64,000 bases of DNA. It comes from Dipteris shenzhenensis. Lineage: Eukaryota; Polypodiophyta; Polypodiopsida; Gleicheniales. Below the pieces are notes generated by a model. The model saw only the letters and a list, made by a program, of their open reading frames with translations. It searched no databases and was not told where the DNA came from. The translations under genes and the position numbers were made by a program. Shown in pieces: positions 1 through 11,371 of this stretch (position 1 is the first letter of the stretch; each line of letters starts with the position of its first letter). The stretch lies in the NCBI GenBank assembly GCA_047967505.1, contig CM106539.1, one strand, 5' to 3'.

Positions 1-1330
1 GGACGGAGTACCAAATTAGAAACAACTGGTTTTTTTCCATCAATCAAAGCCTGAAAAATCTTTTCAGCATAGGCTGTATCTAAGGTCCTGCTGTTGGTGA
101 AGACACTTGCTTTGACCACTGTTGAAGCATGTATAACTTGAGTCTTCTGGCCCCATATATATCCTGGATCCTCATCTGTCACAGCCTCATTCAAGCGAAG
201 ATTTAGGTTCTTCATTGATAACATTTCTGCTTCTAGATCTGACTCCATTTCAAGACCCTCCGCATCCTCTTCATGTTCTTCCTCTTCTCTTCTTTGCCCT
301 TTCTTTGTATATGAACGACCTCTTTTTCCAGTTATAGGACTTGGAACTGTAGCTCGTGAAGTACTTGCCTTTTGCATTTGACGTCGAGGTTTATTTTTTA
401 GGGGCTCAATGTGAACTGCTTTAGATCGCCTTACTTCTTCTTCTATTGCCTCAACTTCAGGTATACTTAAGGGCTTCACTTGTTCTGTTATTCTATCAAC
501 TTCATGAGTTACACCATCTAAGTGAGTAATACCATGAACAAGAGATGTGTGTGCATGTCCTGTCTTATCTGATGCATGTCGTGTCTCACTCAATTCAATT
601 TTTGTCTGAGATGCATGTGCATGTCCGGTCTCCACCAATTCAATTCCTGTCTCAGATGTAGATCCCTTGTAAGCATCCACGTGTACAAGACCCTTATCCA
701 TTACTACAATGTGTTCTGTCTCATCCACTCCACTTCCTCTCTCATTTGTATTACCATGAACCAAATCTACATGGCGTGTCTCATCACTTCCTTTCTCATG
801 TGTGGATTCTTGCACCTTAGGTCCCTCCCCAATGAAGTTGAACCTTGTTGGATGACACCCTGAAAGTATTCAAGGATAATCTTTGACTGCATTTTTCTTG
901 CTTCCTCAATGGGAAATTCCTCCCACACATGTTGAAGGATCTCCAATGCAGGAACCAATTCAGGAAATCTAGTGCTTTTGGCGGCGGCATCACAAAGTGC
1001 ATTGCATCTTTCTTAGAAAGAAGAAACGATCTGTTGCTCATTCTTGACTTTGTGTAAATCATCATTGTACTGCTGTCCTTTTCAATTTTTATTCCTACTA
1101 AGGTGCCCCCTTGAATCAAATTGCTCTTTGAGAAAGATACATTCGCACTCATCTTTCTCCAACTCTCTCTTTGTCATCACTAGAATGAGATTTCCTTTAC
1201 TTAAGACCAAGAACCATGCTTTCTTTGTTGTGTCAACAACTGTCCAGTTTGTGAAGTCCTTTGGGGCATAAATTCTTCCATTGTATTTCAGTGTCATACC
1301 ATTGACAAATGCTGTAGCCTCAAGATCCAT
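1..1330 (-). pseudogene. Unrecognised gene family U1, copy A (runs off the left edge)
   Basis: Seen on the minus strand: a splice acceptor-like TACAG at about 1,334 precedes an ATG at 1,330 (MDLEATAF...). Coding-like sequence then continues to base 1 with two frame changes (near 1,120 and 960) and stops near 770. The N-terminal part (NWTVVDTTKKAWFLVL, then KKDAMHFV and PALEILQHVWEEF) is globular. It is followed by a hydrophilic linker, an RGRSYTKKGQRR basic patch and an acidic stretch. The last readable segment (VFTNSRTLDTAYAEKIFQAL) is closely matched by the minus-strand segment at 16,020-16,110, so two copies of one family are present in this window. I recognise no family and propose no function. 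The frameshifts suggest a decayed copy of a mobile-element gene, but sequencing indels or unrecognised introns are possible. Confidence 0.55.
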
Positions 1331-1464
1331 CCTGTATTTAAGCACAACACAAATTTTAAGTACTTTGACAAACTACAATTACTTTGAAAAATCAAAAGTA
1401 CAATGAGTCCCATTAATACACCTCAATTTTTTATTCTTCCCAATCATATAAGTATCAATTTCAT

Positions 1465-1602
1465 GCTTTGGGAATAGCCTAAAAGGCTTTACAAGGCTTA
1501 GAGCATAAATGCTTTGGGAATAGCCTAAAAGGCTTTACAAGGCTTAGAGCATAAATGCTTTGGGAATAGCCTAAAAGGCTTTACAAGGCTTAGAGCATAA
1601 AT
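1465..1602. repeat. Three-copy 46-bp tandem repeat
   Basis: Units begin at 1,465, 1,511 and 1,557 with GCTTTGGGAATAGCC and end in GAGCATAAAT. The copies are identical by eye, so the expansion is recent. The repeat lies just upstream of U1 copy A. No coding capacity is seen. Confidence 0.95.
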
Positions 1603-2062
1603 GTGAAAAAAAATAAGGATTTACAATGATCTCTGAATACAAATTTGAAGTCTGTCATATATAAGTACAAAATGCTCTGTCAACTCCTGCAACTGATATA
1701 AGTGTAAAATGCTCTGTCAACTTCCACAACTGTAATCTGTCATGTCCACTGATACAACTTTCAATCATCTTGAAAGTTTAAAAACCTTAATCGATGGTAG
1801 GGTTGTTGTGACTGTGAAACCGAATGTGAACAAATGGACTAGGAACTAGTCGGGAAATTTTGAGCATGACTTTGATTGGTTTTTTTGGAGTTCTCTCCTC
1901 TAAGGACAAACTAATCTATGCTAATCTAGACTACACCAACCGTCGAAGCAAAGAAAAGCAAGAAATAATTTCTTTTCCATTGTTCTTTTTAATATCCTTA
2001 GGTTGCGAATTAAAAGCAAAAAATAATCTATTTTCCATTATTCTTTTTAATACACTAAGGTT

Positions 2063-2110
2063 GTGAGTTTAAAAAAGATAAAATTTATATTTTATCTTTT
2101 TTAAACTCAC
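2063..2110. repeat. Perfect 22-bp inverted repeat with 4-nt loop
   Basis: The arm GTGAGTTTAAAAAAGATAAA(AT) at 2,063-2,084 is followed by TTAT and the exact reverse complement at 2,089-2,110. It sits at the boundary between AT-rich DNA and the pyrimidine block. A related AAAAAGATAAAATTTATATT reappears at the other edge of that small block (about 2,357), which suggests a junction or terminus rather than a random hairpin. Confidence 0.9.
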
Positions 2111-2355
2111 ACCCCTTTCTCTCTCTCTCTCCCCCCCTTCTCTCCCCCCCCTTCTCTCTCGCTGCCGCCCCCATCCTCCCACCCCACCTTCCCCATTCTC
2201 ACTCCCATGCCCACGTCCATTCTTTCACCTTCCCCATTCCCACTCCCTCTCCCACTCCCATCCTCCCACCCCTTTCTCTCTCTCTCCCCCCCCATTCTCT
2301 CTCGCTGCCGCGGCAGTGGCCCCCCCCTTCTCTCTCTCTCCCTTCTCCTTCTCAT
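2111..2355. repeat. Polypyrimidine/CCCACTCC low-complexity block (small copy)
   Basis: Runs of CTCTCTCT and CCCCCC mixed with CCCATCCTCCCACCCC and one GCTGCCGCGGCAG palindrome (about 2,306). It is a miniature of the 3.3-6.5 kb block. The Arg/Gly-rich and Ser/Pro-rich ORFs across it are compositional artefacts. Confidence 0.9.
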
Positions 2356-3300
2356 TAAAAAAAAGATAAAATTTATATTTTCAAAAACTAATTTACTTAC
2401 AACTCATAAGAATTGAACATTCACATTACGTAAAATAAAGAAAACAAGACTTAAAATTAAAAATTTAATATTTACCTAGAAGAATATATTAATTCTCCCT
2501 AAAAAGAAATAAATTAAAGTAATAATAACGAATGTAAGTTAAACTACTTTTAAAATTTTAATTTAAAATGTAATAAAATTAAAATTATACTTTTTATATT
2601 CCAAAACAAAATGCATTATAGTCTAAATTAAACTAGTAAATTAAAAATGAAAGTGAAACTCATTTTAAATTCAAAAACAAAGAAAAATTTAAAATTCAAG
2701 TTTCTACAAGTTTTGCTTTTAGCATACATTTGTCTTTTCACATCCACGCGTTTGTCTTTTGAAACACAAGGTTGTCTTTTATCACAATTTTCAAGTTTTC
2801 ACACGTTTATCTTTTCAAACACAAGGATTCATAGTTTAAAAAAAGGCGGGAAATTTGAAATTCTAGTTTCCACACGTTTCTCTTTTCAAACACCAAGGTT
2901 TATAGTTTTGTTTGTTTAAGTTTCGACTAAATCACACACCAATCTCCTCTAATATGCCTCATTGATCGTAGCTCCCAAATTCTTCCATCAAAACATCTCT
3001 CCTTTATCTCTTCTTGATCGTCGCCCACTCATTTTTTCTCCTCATTGGTAAGATTTTTTATCTCGATCGTACTTTCTTTTGTGCCCTTCCTCTCTAAATT
3101 TTCATCAAACACCAAGGTTTATAGTTTTGTTTGTTTAAGTTTAGACTAAATCACATACCAATCTCCTCTCATATGCCTCATTGATCGTAGCTCCTTCATC
3201 TTGTCTCGATCGTCGCCCACTCATTTCTCCTCTTCATTGGTAAGATTTTCTATCTTGATCGTACTTTCTCGTGTCCTCCCTCTCTAAATTTTCATCTCTC
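2356..3300. other. AT-rich spacer with a 219-bp duplication
   Basis: No gene is supported. From 2,886 a segment beginning TCAAACACCAAGGTTTATAG runs about 0.2 kb and is repeated from 3,105 to about 3,294 with scattered differences (TTTCGACTAAATC versus TTTAGACTAAATC). Both copies carry CTCATTGATCGTAGCTCC and a CGATCGT word. The rest is A/T-rich. Confidence 0.75.
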
Positions 3301-5340
3301 TCACTCTTCTCTCTCTCTCTTTCCTCTCCGCTCTAGTCTACGTTTCCTCTCATCTTAGTCTACTCTCTCCCCTCCTCTTCATTTCCCCTCTCTCTCTCTC
3401 TCTCTCCCTTTCTCCTCACCTTTTCCCTCTCTCTCACTTGCGCTCCCCACTCTCCTCCCCACTCTCTCTCTCACTTGCCGCGACCTCCCCCCCCTCCCCT
3501 CTCTCTCTCTCTCTCCCCCCTCTCTCCCTCTCACTGCCATGGCAGCGGCCTCCCCCCCTCTCTCTCTCTCCCCCCCCTCTCTCTCTCTCTCTCCACCCCT
3601 CCCTCTCTTTCGCTGCCGTGGCAGCCGCCCCCCCTCCTCTCTCTCTCTCCCTCCCCCTCTCTCCCGCTCTCGCATCTCCCCCCTACTCTCTCTCCCCCCC
3701 CTCCTCTCTCGCTGCCGCGGCAGCGGCCCCCCCTCTCTCTTTCCTCTCCCCCCCTCCCCCTCTCTCTCTCTCCCTCCCCTCTCTCTCGCTACCCCCCCTT
3801 CTCTCTCTCCCCCCCTCCCTCTCTCGCTGCCGTGGCAGCGGCCGCGGCCCCCCCTCTTCTCTCTCTCTCCCCCTCCCCTCTCTCTCGCTGCCCCCGCCCC
3901 CTCCCCCTTTCCCTCTCCCCCCCCTCCCTCTCTCTCGCTGCCGCGGCCCCCCCTTCTCTCTCTCCCCCTCCCCTCCCCTCCCCTCCCTCTCCCCCCTCTC
4001 TCTCGCCGCCCCCCCTTCTCTCTCTCCCCCCCTCCCTCTCTCGCTGCCGTGGTAGCGGCCGCGGCCCCCCCTTCTCTCTCTCTCCCCCTCCCCTCTCTCT
4101 CGCTGCCCCCGCCCCCTCCCCCCTTCCCTCTCTCCCCCCTCCCCCTCGCTCGCTGCCGTGGCAGCGGCAGCGGCCCCCCCCTTCTCTCTCCCCCCCTCCC
4201 CCTCTCTCGCTCCCCCCTCCCTCTCTCTCCCCCCTTCCCTCTCCCTCTCTCTCTCCCCCTTCCCTCTCCCCCCTCCCCCTCTCTCGCTGCCGCGGCAGCG
4301 GCCGCGGCCCCCCCTTCTCTCTCTCCCCCTCCCCTCCCCTCCCTTTCCCCCCTCCCTTCTCTCTCCCCTCCCCTCCCTCTCTCGCTGTCGCTGCCGCGAC
4401 AGCGGCCCCCCCTCTCTCTCTCTTCCCCCCCCTTCCCTCTCGCTGCCCCCCCTCCCCCCTTCCCTCTCCCCCCCCTCCCCCTCTCTTGCTGTCGCTGTCG
4501 CGGCAGCGGCCCCCTCCCCTCCCTCTCCCGCCTCCCTCTCACCGCCCCCCCTCCCTCTCTCGCCGCGGCCCCCTCCCCTCCCTCTCCCCTCTCCCTCTCA
4601 CCGCCCCCCCTTCTCTCTCCCCCCCCCTTGCCCCCGCCCCCCCCCTTCCCTCTCCCCCCCTCCCCCTCTCTCGCTGCCGCTGCCACGGCAGCGGCCCCCT
4701 CCCTTCCCTCTCCCCCCTCCCCTCCCCCTCCCCTCCCCCCCCTCCCCCTCTCTCGTTGCCGCTGCCGCGGCAGCGGCCCCCTCCCCTCCCTCTCCCCCCT
4801 CCCTCTCACCGCCCCCCCTCCCTCTCTCGCCGCGGCCCCCACCCCTCCCTCTCCCCTCTCCCTCTCACCACCCCCCCTTCTCTCGCCCCCCCCCCTTGCC
4901 CCTGCCCCCCCCCCTTCCCTCTCCCCCCCCTCCCCCTCTCTCGCTGCCGCTGCCGCGGCAGCGGCCCCCTCCCCTCCCTCTCCCCCCTCGCCTCCCCTCC
5001 CTCTCCCCCCTCTCTCTCCCCGCCCCCCCTCCCTCTCTCGCCGCCCCCCCTCCTTCTCCCCTCCCCTCTCCCTCCCCTCCCTCCCCCCTCTGCGCTGCCG
5101 CGGCAGCGGCCTCCCCCTCCCCTCTCTCTCTCCCCCCCCTCGCGGCTTCCCCCCTCTCTCCCCTCTCTTCGCCCCCTCCCCCTTCTCTCCCCCGTCCCTT
5201 TCTCTCCCCTCTCTTTCCCCCCCCTTCTCTCCTCTCTCTCCCTCTCTCTTTCTCTCTCTCTTTTGCTGCCGAGGAAGCAAGACTCTCTCTCTTCTTTTCT
5301 CTCTCTAAAAATCTTTCCTTCACTTTTCTCTCTCTATAAT
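3300..5340. repeat. 2-kb polypyrimidine tract studded with GC palindromes
   Basis: The plus strand is almost entirely C and T. It is interrupted many times by the 14-bp palindrome GCTGCCGCGGCAGC or near variants (for example at about 3,712, 4,287, 4,752, 4,945 and 5,095), usually within CTCTCTCGCTGCCGCGGCAG. All frames are open for long distances on both strands only because stop codons cannot form in this composition. I therefore reject the 400-660-residue ORFs as genes. Such a homopurine/homopyrimidine tract could adopt triplex (H-DNA) structure and the palindromes could form hairpins. That follows from composition; no function is seen. Confidence 0.95.
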
Positions 5341-5582
5341 AAAATTTCAAAGAATACAAATTTTAAAAAAAGTACCTGGAAAAAAGTTGAAATCGATGCT
5401 TGTGCTTGCTTTTGCTCTTCCTCCTCTTTTTGCTTCTCCTCTTGCTCTTCCTTGTTGAAATGAGAGAAACAATGAGAGAAGGAGAGTATATATAAGAAAA
5501 ACTAGGGTTTTAAGTGCTTCTCTCTCATTGGTCCTTCTATAACATTATCTCCTCTCCCATTGGCCTCTCTATTAGATTATCT

Positions 5583-6535
5583 TCTCTCTCTCTCCCACCC
5601 ACTCCCATCCTCCCACCCCATTCCCACTCCCACCCCATTCCCACTCCCACTCCCACCCCCATCCTCCCACCCCACCTCCCCCATTCTCACTCCCACGCCC
5701 ACGCCCATTCTTTCACCTTCCCCATTTCCACTCCCTCTCCCACTCCCATCCTCCCACCCCACCCCTCCCACTCCCACCCTCACCCCACCCCCACCTCCCC
5801 CATTCCCACTCCCACTCCCACTCCCATTCTCCCACCCACTCCCATCCTCCCACCTACACCTCTCACTCCCACTCCCATCCTCCCACCCCCACCCCTCCCC
5901 CCCCATTCCCACTCCCACTCCCATTCTCCCACCCTTATCCTCCCACCTCACCCCTCCCACTCCCATCCTCCCACTCCCTCTCCCACTCCCACTCCCACTC
6001 CCATTTTCCCACCCCCCCACCTCCCCCATTCCCACTCCCACTCCCATTTTCCCACCCCCCCCACCTCCCCCACTCCCACTCCCTCCCCCATCCTCCCACC
6101 CCACCCCTCCCACTTCCACCCCCAACTCCCCCATTCCCACTCCCATCCTCCCACCTCACCCCTCCCACTTCCACCCCCACCTCCCCCATTCCCACTCCCT
6201 CTCCCACTCCCATCCTCCCACTCCCACTCCCCACCCCTCCCACTCCCACTCCCATCCACCCATCCTCCCACCCTCACCCCACCCCCACCTCCCCCATTCC
6301 CACTCCCTCTCCCACTCCCACTCCCATTCTCCCACCCCCACCCCCACCTCCCCCATTCCCACTCCCTCTCCCACTCCCACTCCCATCCTCCCACCCCCAC
6401 CCCCACCGCCCCCATTACCACTCCCTCTCCCACTCTCCCTTTCTCCCACTACCACCCTCCCACACTCCCTTTCTCCACTTTCCCACTCTCCCTTTCTCCC
6501 ACTACCACCCTCCCAACTATCAATTCCACTATTAC
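5583..6535. repeat. CCCACTCCC-type satellite-like pyrimidine repeat
   Basis: Degenerate short repeats built from CCCACTCC, CCCATCCT and CCCCACCT over about 0.95 kb. Regularly spaced C-runs on the plus strand mean regularly spaced G-runs on the minus strand, compatible with G-quadruplex and i-motif structures. The Pro/Ser/His-rich (plus) and Gly/Trp/Glu-rich (minus) ORFs are artefacts. Confidence 0.95.
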
Positions 6536-6589
6536 TTATGAATTCTAATTAAAACTATTACTTAAATAAATGATATTACTTGAAAACAC

Positions 6590-7540
6590 TCATAGGATTT
6601 AAGGTTTAGGATTTCGTGGTTTGGGTTTAGGATTTGGGGTTTGGTGAGTTAGGGTTTAGGGTTTAGGGTTTAGGGTTCAAGGTTTGAGGGTTAGGGTTTA
6701 GGGGTTAGGGTTTAGAGTTTGGTGGTTTAGGGTTTAGGGTTTGGGGTTTAGGGTTTGGGAGTTAGAGTTTAAGGTTTAGGGTTTAGGGTCTAGGGTTTGG
6801 GGTTTAGGGTTTAGGGTTTGGAAGTTAGGGTTTAGGGTTTAGGGTTTGGGAGATAGGGTTTAGGGTTTAGGGTTTAGGAGTTAGGGTTTAGGGTTTAGGG
6901 TTTGGGGGTTAGGGTTTAGGGTTTGGGAGTTAGAGTTTAAGGTTTAGGGATTAGGGTTTGGGATTTAGGGTTTAGGGTTTAGGGTTTGGGAGTTAGGGTT
7001 TAGGGTTTAGGATTTAGGGTTTAGGAGTTAGGGTTTAAGGTTTGGGGGTTAGGGTTTAGAGTTTAGGGTTTGGGGTTAGGGTTAAGGGTTTAGGGTTTAG
7101 GATCTAGGGTTTAGGAGTTAGGGTTTAGAGTTTAGGGTTTGGGGGTTAGGGTTAAGGGTTTAGGGTTTAGGGTTTAGGGTTTAGGAGTTAGGGTTTAGGG
7201 TTTAGGGTTTTGGGTTTGGGAGTTAGGGTTTAGGGTTTGGGGTTTGGGAGTTAGGGTTTAGGGTTTAGGGTTTGGGGGTTAGGGTTAAGGGTTTAGGGTT
7301 TAGGGTTTGGGAGTTAGGGTTTAGGGTTTAGGAGTTAGGGTTTAGGGTTTAGGGTTTGGGAGGTAGGGTTTGGGGTTTGGGGGTTAGGGTTTAGGGTTTG
7401 GGGTTTGGGGGTTAGGGTTTAGGGTTTAGGGTTTAGGGTTTAGGGTTTATGGTTGTTATTGGTTAGGGTTTAGGGTTGTTTTGGTTTACGATTTAGGGTT
7501 TAGGGTTTAGGGTTGTTATTGGTTTACGATTGTTATTGGT
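6590..7540 (+). repeat. Interstitial telomere-like (TTTAGGG)n block
   Basis: About 0.9 kb of TTTAGGG repeats, the plant telomere motif, with frequent variants (TTTGGGG, GGAGTTAGGG, GGGTTAAGGG). It is degenerate, not a clean array, and has unrelated sequence on both sides, so it is interstitial rather than a chromosome end. It decays into TTGTTATTGGTT words near 7,450-7,540, immediately before the DUF7869 pseudogene. Confidence 0.95.
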
Positions 7541-7615
7541 TAGTGTCTAATTAAATTTTCAAACACATTCTGGATTTTTAAATCATTAACAAAGTAGATT
7601 ATTGAGAAGAGACTA

Positions 7616-10600
7616 ATGTTCTTTATAATGGTTGTTACAGCTTGTTTGCAAAGGAAACTCACAAAGGAGATGGCTACAAAATTTATTCCGGGGATGGAGG
7701 TGATTTTATGTTGCAAAAGAGAAGTAGTTGCATTTGCTACAATCCATGAAAGTGATCCAAATTCTATTTGTCACTTTAGAAGACTTGGCGAAGATAAGGT
7801 AGCGGTTATCGTATCAAGGATTCTTAGTGCACATGTTGAGCTAAAGCATAAGTGTGGGGATATGGAAATCCTTGGAGATGTTATGCCCTATAATACTTCC
7901 AACAAAGCATTTATTGCATGGGACAGAGATGAGACTTATCCAACACATGTCATCAGGAATACAAAGTGCATATCTTTGGATTTTAGAGTGGGAGATATTT
8001 TACAAATGTTATCATTTACAAATAAGTATGTAGCGGAAGGTCAAGTCTTGGGATTTGAACAAGTTGAACACTGAACATTTGCGCAGATGAGAATTCAAAA
8101 AGTTACTGATGATGGTATGGATGATAACTCAATGTCATTGGATGGTCCCTACTATGAGGTAGGTAAGGATTTGAGATGGAGCATGTAATTTTTAAAGATT
8201 GGAAAGACTCGGCATGTGGTTTTTAATGATAAACATAATGTATACTACAACATCAAAGAATTGAAAGAATATGCCAATGTACCAAGCTCTATTCCTTCAG
8301 AGATGGATGATTCCAATGCACTCAACTATAGCACTGACGTCTTATCAGAAGTCGATGAGTTCATTGGTACTGAGAAAGAAAAATATTTCACAAGTGATGC
8401 CTTATCCGGGGTGGATGAGTTCATGCACATTGAGAACTTGGGCAAAGATGTGAAAAGTGTTATATCTTCAAGCATGGATGGCTTCATGGATACTGATAAA
8501 GTTCTTGGAGTCAAAGCAGGTAACTATGGAATTATGGAAATCATGCACGATAGTATAATGAGTGATGTTCTCTCTGGAGTAGAGGAGTTTCAAGACTATG
8601 GAGTTATGAAATCCATAGAAAGTGCATCAATGAGCGATGTTCTCTCAAGAATAGATGAGTTTAAAGATCATTCTGGACACTCTATCACCACTGACTATGG
8701 AGTTATGAAATCCATAGAAAGTGCATCAATGAGTGATGTTCTCTCAGGAATAGATGAGTTTGAAGATCATTCGGGACACTCTAATGCCATTGTGACAAGT
8801 GGTTCTACGATTGTATCAAAAGTAGGGATGAGATCAACAAAGGACTATTCGGTGTTTGACTTTGATTGTGAACTTGTAAATGTTACAAATGGTTTGACGA
8901 ATGTATCAAAAGCAAGGATGACATCAACAAAGGAATATTCAGTATTTGACTGTCAGAGTGATAAGATCAAGGATGCAACATCTCATGAAAACAACGTGAC
9001 AAATAAATCTTACAAGGAGAACTACACAAATCCAAATAAGAATGAACAGAAGGTCCCAAAACGGACATACAGATGCATGAAAAGACAACGAGTGCAGGCA
9101 GATCCAGAAAAGCAACCAAAGAGAATAAGAGTAATGAATGAAGATGTTATGCTAAAAGCAATGCGATCTACATGCTGTAAGCATACATGTATGCGATCCA
9201 TTAACTTACATGACATCAAGGGTTGTAGAGAACATGTCTGGCAAAGGAAAGGAAGCAGAAGAAATGAATACCTACTCACAAGATTGTCTTGCTTTCTTGT
9301 AAATGATAAGAGAAGGCGAAGTTCAGGACATCAAATAAGGCCTCTTATAAATGGAAAAAGCATATGCAATAATGCATATCGCATTATTACAGGATTATCA
9401 CATGGCACATATTGGAATTTGGCTAATAAAGCAAAGTATGGAGTTAAATTTAACATTCATGGAAACATAGGAAGGCCCAAAACAAGAGCCTCAACGGTTG
9501 CGGCAACAACAATTTTGAAAGATTACATTTATGAAAATGCTTTACCGCAACCCCACCTATCAGAAATGCATCTTCTGATAGGTTTGACAAAAAAAAAGTA
9601 CTCTATTGGAGAAACACAGAGGCAAAGAGGGCATGCACCGGCATCTTTTCATACTTTGTATACTCTTTGGAAAAAAAGCTTTGGACATGTTAAAATCCCA
9701 AAGAGGCAAAAAATGTCAAAGTGCAACGACTGTGATGATCTAAAGCGAGCACTTGAGAGTGCAACATCTCCAGAACAAAAAGAAGCTTACAAAAGAAAGA
9801 GAGAATTTCATCATGGACTTGTTCGACATTCTAGAATAAAATATGCATTTTGGAAGGAGCAAGCTATTTCTCACCCAAATGAGTACATGTGCATTATTGT
9901 AGATGGTATGGATCAAAATACAACAACATTACCTTGATTCGTTAACACTCCACCTAAGCTACAAGGCAAATACTTTTTAAAGACACATCTATGTGGAGTG
10001 TTAGTGCACGGATTTAAGTTTTTTGCAGACATATGGATTGATTCCTTGCATCTACACGATAGCAATCAAGTTGTAACATCCGTTATGAAGGCAATTCACA
10101 ATGTACATGCAGAAAAATGTTGCCTACCAGCAACTTTGAGAATACAAGCAGACAATTGCGGACGAGAGAATAAGAATGTACTCTTCTTTGCATTTTGCTC
10201 AATGCTAATCGCTCATAGAATCTTCAATGAGATTAAAGTTGGGTTTTTGTTGGTTGGGCACACACATGAGGATATCGATCAGGTATTTAGCACAGTTTCA
10301 AGAGAACTAAAACACAAGGACATGGAGACAATGGATGACTTGATAAGAAAATGTGGGAGGCAAGTTGGTGGCCGTAAGGAAGGAACAATATGCTCAATGG
10401 TTGAGAGGATGTATGATTGGAAGAGCTTTATTCTACCTTTCATACAAAAAGGTGGTGATGCCCTGATTGGTCATAGCGCTCCACACTATTTTCGATTTTT
10501 CTTAAAGGATGAAAAACCAGTGATGCAATGGCAGCACTATTCTCTTGATACAAAATGGGAACCTGAAGAACCTTACTCTCTCTTAACTTCAATCCCGAGC

Positions 10601-11371
10601 AAAGAAATGCATCCAACATGGGCTCCTATAAAAGAATTCAGCGAGAAATCCAAAGGTGAAATAGAAGGCTTAAAAGCTTTTATTGCATACAAAGAGGAAA
10701 TGCTCCGGAGATTTCCTAATTAGAAGCCCTCTTGGAAGGAACACACTACTGTTGTAATTAGAAAGACCTACCAATTGATAAAGGACCTTGCAAAAATGCG
10801 AGAAGATGATATTAAGGCAGAACGGCCTTTATTTTGGCCAAACGTTGGTAATGACTTGCGTCCAGCATGTGGTCTCTTTGAAAATGAGTTTGAATCGTTG
10901 CTCCCACGTCCATATTGTGGACCCAAGAAGAGAGAGTTTATGCCACAAATAGACATAGATGTCCATTGTTTTGTTGCAGTTCGACCATCGGATGATGAAC
11001 ATGAGAACGTGAAGTTTTGGGTTGCAAAAGTAGTTGACGTGAGCATGGATGACCGGGGGAGAGCTACAACATTTACAGCGGTATGGTATGAGCCAAGGGG
11101 CAGGAAGGAGAACCAAGATAACAGTACATTGTATAGTAGTTGTTTGAAAAAGGAATGGGTCCCAAACCATGAAGCAATTTCAAGGCTTTCCACAGAGACA
11201 GTCATAGTATCCTGGAAATCAAGGTCAAAGAAAACAAAGAAGCACATGGGGTATGATGTAGAAGACAAAATAAAATTACCGCAACCAATTATTACGCACA
11301 TTACAGAGTTCACAAAGATGCTCGCCCGGGAGGAAGTAGAAGGAGATAGCGCAAATGAAGAATGCCCATGA
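7616..11371 (+). pseudogene. DUF7869-type DDE-like transposase/IS-derived protein, one frame with four stops
   Basis: Seen: a single reading frame is coding-like across about 1,250 codons, broken only by TGA (8,072), TAA (8,186), TGA (9,935) and TAG (10,721). The N-terminal region (KFIPGMEVILCC ... NKAFIAWDRDE) resembles the DUF8039-like domain of plant transposon proteins (tentative). It is followed by a low-complexity region with SDVLSGxDEF repeats, an NLS-like KQPKRIR, a conserved Cys-rich segment (CCKHTC), and then the core. Core motifs are IVDGMDQ (about 9,898), QADNCGRENKN (10,145) and VGHTHEDIDQ (10,253). Family knowledge: these motifs are diagnostic of DUF7869, a putative RNase H-fold nuclease, and the acidic residues in them are likely catalytic. 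The C-terminal segment (FWVAKVVDV ... WYEP) looks like a small beta-barrel reader. In-frame stops and lack of introns suggest a dead transposon gene. I did not find convincing terminal repeats. Confidence 0.8.
8594..8791 (+). repeat. Two-copy 99-bp (33-codon) repeat inside the DUF7869 pseudogene
   Basis: Units start at 8,594 and 8,693 with GACTATGGAGTTATGAAATC and encode DYGVMKSIESASMSDVLS followed by R/G-IDEF. The wider region 8,335-8,765 holds additional copies of the core S/T-D-x-LS-x-V/I-D/E-EF motif. The repeat stays in frame. Confidence 0.9.

Noticed and set aside
3379-5463. Very long ORFs on both strands (up to 662 codons), Arg/Gly/Glu-rich or Ser/Pro/Leu-rich
   Set aside because: Composition artefact of a C/T tract in which stop codons cannot form. 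All frames are open at once and there is no domain.
5514-6552. Pro/His/Ser-rich (plus) and Gly/Trp-rich (minus) ORFs
   Set aside because: Direct translation of CCCACTCC repeats.
6590-7540. True chromosome end
   Set aside because: Repeats are degenerate and non-telomeric sequence continues for more than 56 kb on one side and 6 kb on the other.
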